This document shows, piece after piece, positions 29,281 through 33,413 of a stretch of DNA of 33,413 bases (positions are counted from its first letter, which is position 1; every line of letters begins with the position of its first letter). This stretch comes from a virus. The translations under genes were made by a program, and so were the position numbers. A model generated the notes under the pieces. It had not been told where the DNA came from, did not search any database, and saw nothing but the letters and a program-made list of their open reading frames with translations. The stretch spans positions 1-33,413 of the IMG/VR virus record IMGVR_UViG_3300038324_000011; one strand, given 5' to 3'.

Positions 29281-29724
29281 ATGCCTAAAATTGTATTTAC
29301 GGAACAGGAATTAGAAGATTATTTATGCTCAGATGATAATTTGCAAAGACATCTTGGTCTTAGATTTGTAGGTAGGCAGGTTAGGACACAAGCTGGAATC
29401 ATCGACATATTAGCCTATACAAAAACACAAGAAAGATTTGTAATTATAGAGCTTAAAACTGGCCTTCTTGATAGCAAGGCATTTTTTCAGCTTGAAAGAT
29501 ATGTGCATTGCTTTGAATTTACTAAAGGCAGAGAGCCTTTTAGGCTTCTCGTTGGAAGTGAATTATCCGAAGATTTGCATTACAGCGTTCATTTATACAG
29601 AAAACGTTTTTGTGATCGTTTTACAAGCTATGCTTTGTATGGCTTTGATTTCGATACGCCAATTTCTTTTTGCTATTACAATATAAACCAGCAAAAGATA
29701 GAGAGAGGTACTTGCTATGATTAA
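29281..29724 (+). CDS. PD-(D/E)XK endonuclease, NucS/DUF91-like
   Basis: A 147-residue protein forming one restriction-like nuclease domain. Catalytic residues are Asp42 (AGIIDILA), Glu57 and Lys59 (FVIIELKTG), with a supporting Gln70 (KAFFQLERYV), the order seen in NucS/DUF91 nucleases. The DNA-binding N-terminal domain of NucS is absent. Its substrate may be branched or mismatched DNA in replication, or host DNA. The ATG directly follows a T7 run, and its ribosome-binding site GAGGAAG is locked in the hairpin before it, so expression seems tightly controlled, as expected for a dangerous nuclease. It overlaps the replication gene by 8 bases. Confidence 0.82.
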   Translation: MPKIVFTEQELEDYLCSDDNLQRHLGLRFVGRQVRTQAGIIDILAYTKTQERFVIIELKTGLLDSKAFFQLERYVHCFEFTKGREPFRLLVGSELSEDLHYSVHLYRKRFCDRFTSYALYGFDFDTPISFCYYNINQQKIERGTCYD

Positions 29725-30466
29725 AATTAAAGAATGGTCATCTTATCAGTCATATAAAGACCGTAAACCGCCGTGGATACGCTTACATAAAAGTATGTTG
29801 GATAATTACGAATATCACATGATGAGCGCAGAGGCCCGTGCTTTGCTTCCAATGCTATGGTTACTGGCCAGCGAAGATGATGATCCCGTATCGGGATTGA
29901 TACAAGATAGTTACGACAAGATAACATTTCGTCTTCGCATAGATAAAAAGGTTTTTGAAAAATGCCTTAAAGAAATCAATCAAGCAGGCTTTATAGAGAT
30001 AAGCCAAGATACTGATTTTAAAAAATGTAATCAATTTGTAACTGATCCGTTACAGGATAGTGGTCAATTCGTAACCCCAGAGACAGAGACAGAGACAGAG
30101 ACAGAGACAGAGACAGATATACGCGATGCTTTGAATGAATATAATTCTGTTGCTCAGGAAAACGGATTGCCAATAGCGCAGAAATTGACTTCTAAAAGAA
30201 AAATAGCCTTGCGAGCGAGGTTAAAGGATTCTGGGGGGATTGAAGGATGGAAACATGCAATGCAGAAATTAGAAAAAAGTGATTTTTGCACTGGCAAGAT
30301 TAATGGATTTAGGGCGGATTTAGATTTCGTCTTACAAGAAAAGTCATTTACTAAACTTATGGAGGGATCATATGACAACCGAACAGGAGGAACTAATGCA
30401 AAACCAACTCGACAACAAGACATCTACGAACAAGGGAAACGCTTGCTGGACAAATACGGAGGTTAG
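29717..30466 (+). CDS. phage replication initiator-like protein
   Basis: A 249-residue protein with two domains. Residues 1 to about 105 are a winged-helix-like domain of the kind found in phage replication proteins: KPPWIRLHKSMLDNYEYHMM, ALLPMLWLLASED, FRLRIDKKVFEKCLKEINQA-GFIEI. A linker of six Glu-Thr pairs (residues 122-133) follows. The C-terminal domain (about 135-235) has LTSKRKIALRARLKD, GWKHAMQKLEKSDFCTGKIN-GFRADLDFVL, which resembles the C-terminal domain of several phage replication initiators. It probably recognises the phage origin and recruits the host helicase. No origin iterons are seen in the gene; family name uncertain. Confidence 0.72.
   Translation: MIKIKEWSSYQSYKDRKPPWIRLHKSMLDNYEYHMMSAEARALLPMLWLLASEDDDPVSGLIQDSYDKITFRLRIDKKVFEKCLKEINQAGFIEISQDTDFKKCNQFVTDPLQDSGQFVTPETETETETETETDIRDALNEYNSVAQENGLPIAQKLTSKRKIALRARLKDSGGIEGWKHAMQKLEKSDFCTGKINGFRADLDFVLQEKSFTKLMEGSYDNRTGGTNAKPTRQQDIYEQGKRLLDKYGG
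30080..30115 (+). repeat. GAGACA hexanucleotide repeat, six copies
   Basis: Six perfect copies of GAGACA in the replication gene, coding for the Glu-Thr linker. Units of six keep the frame, so copy number changes alter only linker length. Confidence 0.95.
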
Positions 30467-30974
30467 CAAGCTTGTAAAAGCCATGATGGTATATTTCGTG
30501 GATCTGGACGACTACGGCAAAGGCGTGAACATTGAGACGACGATGGAAAAATACCGCTTATATTTTGATAAGCTATACACGGTGGATCAGATTATAAACG
30601 CTATACATGAGCATTGCGGGAAGAAAAGCAAGATTCCCAAGGTTTGTGATTTAGAGCCGATACTCAATCCGCAGCCAGCCGTAGTAACGGAATCACAATA
30701 CATCGAAGCGCAGAAGGCGCAGGAGAAAAACGGCTATCCGGCTTATTCCCCGGAGGCAATGACAATACAGGAGTACAAGCGGCAAAAAGATGCAATGCAT
30801 AGTAAGCCGGTTGAAGGGCTAAAACGCATAGAGACAGATGCGAAGCCCAAAGAACAGCATGTTCAGGGCAGGACATGCACAGATCCGCATGGCAAAGAAA
30901 AAGCAAGAATAATAGTTGAAGGCTTAAAGCGGGGCATAGGGCCACAGCAAGCCCTTGCAGAAGGCGGGTTTTAA
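30372..30974 (+). CDS. hypothetical replication-region protein
   Basis: A 200-residue protein starting at ATG 30372 behind GGAGGG, which overlaps the replication gene by 95 bases in another frame. Residues 20-90 look like a folded helical domain (NTEVSKLVKAMMVYFVDLDD, YRLYFDKLYTVDQIINAIHE, KIPKVCDLEPIL); the remainder is charged and low in hydrophobics and probably disordered. Position after an initiator-like gene suggests a helicase loader or replication accessory, as with lambda P after O; there is no AAA+ motif, so that is only positional inference. Confidence 0.6.
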   Translation: MTTEQEELMQNQLDNKTSTNKGNACWTNTEVSKLVKAMMVYFVDLDDYGKGVNIETTMEKYRLYFDKLYTVDQIINAIHEHCGKKSKIPKVCDLEPILNPQPAVVTESQYIEAQKAQEKNGYPAYSPEAMTIQEYKRQKDAMHSKPVEGLKRIETDAKPKEQHVQGRTCTDPHGKEKARIIVEGLKRGIGPQQALAEGGF

Positions 30975-31021
30975 GCAAAGGCTTATATATAAAGACCCAC
31001 GGGATATTGAGAGGATATAAA

Positions 31022-31031
31022 TTTCATGAAA
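31022..31031. promoter_or_regulatory. operator-like palindrome TTTCATGAAA, copy 3
   Basis: A perfect palindrome 7 bases upstream of the -35 box of a strong rightward promoter. The upstream position, unlike that in the leftward promoters, would suit activation or a second contact site for a repressor. Confidence 0.65.
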
Positions 31032-31038
31032 AAAGTTA

Positions 31039-31067
31039 TTGACAGCACGGAATAAAAGCCCTATCTT
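31039..31067 (+). promoter_or_regulatory. rightward promoter A
   Basis: TTGACA (31039-31044), 17 bases, TATCTT (31062-31067). The spacer ends in GGAATAAAAGCCC, identical in promoter B. The downstream ATAAGCAA and ACACA are also shared, so this is a copied module of about 75 bases. Confidence 0.78.
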
Positions 31068-31103
31068 GTGATTATAAGCAATGTACACACTGAAGGAGGC
31101 AAA

Positions 31104-31289
31104 ATGACTAAACTACAGCAAATGGCGGATGTCATGGATGATTTAATTGAATATGCCGAACTTGGCAAAGATCAAATTGAATATGAGGTAAAAAACAGAA
31201 TTCAAGGAAGTGTTTATAATGAAGATGATGTTAAAGACGCAAAAATACTAATACGAAAAGCACAAAGATTAGTAAAAGAAAATATGTGA
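31104..31289 (+). CDS. small hypothetical protein
   Basis: A 61-residue protein first behind promoter A, with GAAGGAGG (31092-31099) before ATG 31104; an earlier in-frame ATA/ATT region lies before the promoter start and is not used. Acidic helical protein (KLQQMADVMDDLIEYAELGK), ending in KILIRKAQRLVKENM. No family recognised. Its stop overlaps the zinc-finger gene start. Confidence 0.65.
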   Translation: MTKLQQMADVMDDLIEYAELGKDQIEYEVKNRIQGSVYNEDDVKDAKILIRKAQRLVKENM

Positions 31290-31474
31290 TGTCTTGGTAT
31301 TGCGAAAATTGCAAAAAATCTTTTAGTCCTCTTGGTATGCCAAGACATAGAAAAATGCATGAGCAAAACAAAGAGGATTGCGTATTCACGGTTCATAGAA
31401 TGAAAAACGGAAACTTGTTTAAGTTTACTTACACTTATAAATTTTCTCAGCACATAGGAGACAACAATGGATAA
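31289..31474 (+). CDS. small C2H2 zinc-finger protein
   Basis: A 61-residue protein from ATG 31289 (GTG 31286 is an alternative), coupled to the gene before it. Residues 4-24 (YCENCKKSFSPLGMPRHRKM-H) form a single C-x2-C-x11-H-x3-H finger: Cys5, Cys8, His20, His24. This looks like a classical zinc finger rather than a ribbon, a type rare in bacteria outside the Ros/MucR group. The rest (FTVHRMKNGNLFKFTYTY) could form strands. Possible DNA- or RNA-binding regulator of the early region; inference from the fold only. Confidence 0.7.
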   Translation: MSWYCENCKKSFSPLGMPRHRKMHEQNKEDCVFTVHRMKNGNLFKFTYTYKFSQHIGDNNG

Positions 31475-31703
31475 AGAATCACTACAGCAAGCCTTAGACT
31501 GGCTGCAGATAGTCAGGAGCAATTATCAGCAAACCACCACAAAGCTGATGCTGGACTTTGACGCCCTGAAAGCAATCGAGATCAAAGACGGCAAGTGCAA
31601 AAACGGTGATGTACTAGAAGCACTGGATATGATTGATGATTTGTTTTCGGATATTTTGGAAAGCATTGATTGCGAGTTAAGAGAGGAAGTCGATCATGAG
31701 TGA
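31467..31703 (+). CDS. hypothetical acidic protein
   Basis: A 78-residue protein with GGAGACAAC before the ATG. It is helical (LQQALDWLQIVRSNYQQTTT) and strongly acidic towards the end (DMIDDLFSDILESIDCELRE). No family recognised. Overlaps both neighbours by 8 bases, in the same small-gene operon. Confidence 0.58.
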   Translation: MDKESLQQALDWLQIVRSNYQQTTTKLMLDFDALKAIEIKDGKCKNGDVLEALDMIDDLFSDILESIDCELREEVDHE

Positions 31704-32046
31704 TAAGGTAGACAGCATAAACAAAGAGCTTACGGATATGGCGGAAACTGCCTATATCGCCCGGCCTTTATACGGCAAGTTTAATTTATCCACGGCTTAT
31801 CAGGAACCAGTGGAGGGGGCTACAAAATATGTCCGCGCTGACATTTCCTCTCAATGGCAACCAATGGAAACAGCTCCTAGTGGTGGAATATATGTTTTAG
31901 TTGCTGTTAATGATAAAGTCACATATGCAGCGCATTACACAGGCAAAAAAAGCGGATGGTGGGGTTATGATGGTACTCCATTAAAGTCTCGGCCCACGCA
32001 TTGGATGCTATTACCTAATCCACCGGAGGCCAGCGATGATAATTAA
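31696..32046 (+). CDS. DUF551-like protein
   Basis: A 116-residue protein. From residue 54 onward it follows DUF551: QWQPMETAPSGGIYVLVAVN, YAAHYTGKKSGWWGYDGTPL, and RPTHWMLLPNPPEA. The pattern W-x-P-M-E-T-A-P and P-T-H-W-M-x-L-P is characteristic. The family is common in phages and of unknown function. The N-terminal 50 residues resemble a small adaptor and contain ETAYIARPLYGKFNL. It overlaps the small downstream gene by 11 bases. Confidence 0.83.
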   Translation: MSDKVDSINKELTDMAETAYIARPLYGKFNLSTAYQEPVEGATKYVRADISSQWQPMETAPSGGIYVLVAVNDKVTYAAHYTGKKSGWWGYDGTPLKSRPTHWMLLPNPPEASDDN

Positions 32047-32143
32047 TCCAGACAGATTTCGCATATGGCTATTAGCCATGATTATGCATGATGCAATACA
32101 AATGCCTGCAAATGATGATGAGCCAATGAGATGTGTAAAATGA
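32036..32143 (+). CDS. very small hypothetical protein
   Basis: A 35-residue ORF from ATG 32036 to TGA 32143 with a perfect GGAGG six bases upstream. It contains FRIWLLAMIMHDAIQM, perhaps a short amphipathic or membrane helix. Its TGA overlaps the ATG of the resolvase gene (ATGA), so it may serve mainly to couple translation. Confidence 0.5.
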   Translation: MIINPDRFRIWLLAMIMHDAIQMPANDDEPMRCVK

Positions 32144-32583
32144 AAATACTTTCTCTGGATCTTGGCAGTATAACCGGATGGGCTATGAACTCAGACGGAA
32201 TTCATGGCGGAGTGCTAAATTTAAAAGGCGGCAGATACGAAGGCGGGGGGATGCGATTCTTGCGCTTTAGGCAATGGCTGGATGCGCTCCCGGTAATTCC
32301 CGAGGTAATTGTATACGAGGAAGTTAGACGCCATATGGGGACAGATGCGGCCCATATATACGGAGGACTGCAAGGCCAGCTAACAGCATGGGCGGAAGAA
32401 CGCAAGATTCCGTATGAGGGTATCCCAGTTGGCACGATAAAGAAATTCATTACAGGTAAAGGCAATGCGGGAAAGAAAGAAGTGATCGCCGGAGTTGAAA
32501 AAAAAGGCTTCGCGCCTGAAGATGATAACCACGCGGATGCGCTGGCATTGCTGCTTTATAAGATGAACTACACTGATTTATAA
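32140..32583 (+). CDS. RuvC-like Holliday junction resolvase
   Basis: A 147-residue nuclease with RNase H fold, from ATG 32140 (in-frame ATG 32131 is possible but has no ribosome-binding site). Catalytic residues: Asp7 in LSLDLGSITGWA, Glu60/61 in VIVYEEVRR, and Asp129/Asp133 in EDDNHADALAL. GIPVGTIKKFITGKGNAGK corresponds to the basic strand-binding loop. It would cut branched DNA produced in recombination or replication so that packaging can proceed; the substrate may be less specific than for host RuvC. Followed directly by promoter B. Confidence 0.88.
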   Translation: MKILSLDLGSITGWAMNSDGIHGGVLNLKGGRYEGGGMRFLRFRQWLDALPVIPEVIVYEEVRRHMGTDAAHIYGGLQGQLTAWAEERKIPYEGIPVGTIKKFITGKGNAGKKEVIAGVEKKGFAPEDDNHADALALLLYKMNYTDL

Positions 32584-32592
32584 AAATGTATT

Positions 32593-32602
32593 TTTCATGA
32601 AA
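32593..32602. promoter_or_regulatory. operator-like palindrome TTTCATGAAA, copy 4
   Basis: A perfect palindrome 7 bases upstream of the -35 box of promoter B, exactly as at promoter A. Confidence 0.65.
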
Positions 32603-32609
32603 TTAATTG

Positions 32610-32638
32610 TTGACGTAGGGGAATAAAAGCCCTATATT
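32610..32638 (+). promoter_or_regulatory. rightward promoter B
   Basis: TTGACG (32610-32615), 17 bases, TATATT (32633-32638). Spacer and downstream region share GGAATAAAAGCCC, ATAAGCAA and ACACA with promoter A. It serves the last gene block of the window. Confidence 0.75.
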
Positions 32639-32674
32639 AAGAACATAAGCAAACGCACACAGAAAGAGATTGAG

Positions 32675-32866
32675 ATGAGCAAATACGAAGCAAGAATAAA
32701 CAAGCAAGGAAATGAATTTTATGCGCTTATAGTTCGTATTGACTATGATGGCGAAGAAAACGTGATTCATGGCTATAAAGGACGTTTTTTTAAAACAATG
32801 AAAGCAGCTCAAAAATCAACCAGTAATCACATTGGCAAGATCATGGCTTTGAGAAATGCTCAATAA
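32675..32866 (+). CDS. small hypothetical protein
   Basis: A 63-residue protein first behind promoter B, with GAAAGAGA before the ATG. Basic, with a beta-rich beginning (SKYEARINKQGNEFYALIVR) and a helical end (FFKTMKAAQKSTSNHIGKIM); it looks like a small DNA-binding or inhibitor-type protein. No family recognised. Overlaps the next gene by 11 bases. Confidence 0.6.
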   Translation: MSKYEARINKQGNEFYALIVRIDYDGEENVIHGYKGRFFKTMKAAQKSTSNHIGKIMALRNAQ

Positions 32867-33068
32867 TCAAAACACAATCAAGGGCTATAAACCCAAGTAT
32901 GATAAAAGCTACAGGGTGACATGTGCTGTATTCAGAATGCTTAAATCAGGAAAAGTAGATAAAAATTGCGCTGTTAAATTGCTGGAAAAAAGGGCCAAAA
33001 TACAAAACGCAACGGCGCAAGGCACGGTTGAGCTTTGGTTAAAATATCCACTAAAGCATTTAAGATGA
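32856..33068 (+). CDS. small basic hypothetical protein
   Basis: A 70-residue protein rich in lysine (KGYKPKYDKSYRVTCAVFRM, LKSGKVDKNCAVKLLEKRA). Helical and basic, so it may bind nucleic acid; a helix-turn-helix cannot be assigned with confidence. Its stop overlaps the next ATG (ATGA). Confidence 0.55.
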   Translation: MLNNQNTIKGYKPKYDKSYRVTCAVFRMLKSGKVDKNCAVKLLEKRAKIQNATAQGTVELWLKYPLKHLR

Positions 33069-33256
33069 AGTCCAGCAAATTCGACATAATAGCAATGTCA
33101 GATGACTGGCTAAACGGGCAGTGGCAGAGCATGGAAGATTACTACAGGCACTATGATGTAACACACGCTCAGGCGTTGCAGATAATAAACCTTGGGCGGC
33201 AACTTAGACAGCAATGGATAAATGGAGAAAATGATGGACATTCAAGCGATACTTAA
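33065..33256 (+). CDS. small hypothetical protein
   Basis: A 63-residue protein from ATG 33065; an in-frame ATG at 33035 shadows the gene before. It contains WLNGQWQSMEDYYRHYDVTH and AQALQIINLGRQLRQQW, plausibly a short helix-turn-helix, but no family is recognised. It overlaps the pentapeptide gene by 23 bases. Confidence 0.55.
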   Translation: MKSSKFDIIAMSDDWLNGQWQSMEDYYRHYDVTHAQALQIINLGRQLRQQWINGENDGHSSDT

Positions 33257-33413
33257 AAGTCACCGAGACTGGCTGAATAGTGTAAAAGGGGGCCAAAGAG
33301 CCAACCTTTGGGACGCCGACCTACGAAACGCCGACCTTGAGGGAGCCAACCTTGAGGACGCCGACCTTGAGGGAGCCAACCTTGAGGACGCCGACCTTGA
33401 GGGAGCCAACCTT
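33234..33413 (+). CDS. pentapeptide-repeat protein, cut by window end
   Basis: An incomplete gene of at least 60 residues from ATG 33234 (or 33231) behind GGAGA. After an N-terminal helix (MDIQAILKSHRDWLNSVKG) come A-(D/N)-L-x-x pentapeptides: RANLW, DADLR, NADLE, GANLE, DADLE and so on to the window edge. Such repeats fold into a right-handed beta helix; some members mimic DNA and protect gyrase, but no function can be assigned here. The repeats are nearly identical at DNA level. Confidence 0.88.
   Translation, partial: MDIQAILKSHRDWLNSVKGGQRANLWDADLRNADLEGANLEDADLEGANLEDADLEGANL
33330..33413 (+). repeat. 30-bp perfect tandem repeat in the pentapeptide gene
   Basis: A 30-base unit at 33330-33359 is repeated perfectly at 33360-33389 and again, cut off after 24 bases, at 33390-33413. 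Each unit encodes two pentapeptides. Identity at synonymous sites indicates recent duplication. Confidence 0.95.

Noticed and set aside
33330-33413. CRISPR-like repeat array
   Set aside because: The repeats are directly adjacent without spacers and encode in-frame pentapeptides.

Overview
The window is most of the genome of a tailed phage or prophage of the siphovirus type (long non-contractile tail, HK97-fold capsid). It is rather AT-rich and densely packed, with many ATGA/TAATG stop-start overlaps. A member of the alphaproteobacterial GapR/DUF2312 family, together with tail genes resembling those of alphaproteobacterial gene transfer agents, points to an alphaproteobacterial host; this is inference, as no host gene is present. 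I see no integrase, excisionase, lysogeny repressor, tRNA, CRISPR array or insertion sequence. The 3' end lies inside a pentapeptide-repeat gene and the first reading frame is open at the 5' edge, so the window is not demonstrably a complete genome.

Layout. (1) 81-2414, rightward: small accessory genes, an XRE regulator and a ParB-domain DNA methyltransferase. (2) 2407-9843: terminase small and large subunits with a tiny membrane protein between them, portal, a DUF115/MptE-like protein and a sulfotransferase-like protein as apparent cargo, MuF-like head protein, prohead protease and HK97-type major capsid protein. (3) 9897-14611: probable decoration and fibre proteins, connectors, tail tube and frameshifted tail-assembly chaperones. 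(4) 14611-22374: tape measure, distal tail and hub proteins, NlpC/P60-like peptidase, J-like tip protein, fibre and fibre assembly. (5) 22371-24175: membrane proteins, T4-type lysozyme, Pam3-gp28-like holin with its own promoter and terminator, and overlapping Rz/Rz1-type spanins. (6) 24172-28793, leftward: two operons. The promoter-proximal one carries recombination genes (ERF, Gp157, SSB, HNH nuclease, NinB); the second carries small genes including a MazG-like pyrophosphohydrolase. (7) 28884-33413, rightward: GapR-like protein, a structured RNA, a PD-(D/E)XK nuclease, replication genes, many small genes and a RuvC-like resolvase.

Regulation. Four predicted early promoters each carry the same perfect 10-bp palindrome, TTTCATGAAA. 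It lies just inside the -35 box of the two leftward promoters and exactly 7 bp upstream of the -35 box of two duplicated rightward promoters. This suggests one regulator coordinating the early genes.

Most unusual element. Positions 29156-29280 hold three consecutive hairpins ending in seven T residues directly before the start codon of a nuclease gene. The apical loops of the second and third hairpins (GTTGCAG and CTGCAAC) are exact reverse complements. The long third hairpin buries the nuclease ribosome-binding site, and all its non-Watson-Crick pairs are G-U only when read as plus-strand RNA. This looks like a phage regulatory RNA or attenuator with potential kissing loops. A second unusual spot is the end of the sulfotransferase-like gene, where a TTTAAAG slippery heptamer would join the gene to a 7-residue-repeat tail in the -1 frame.
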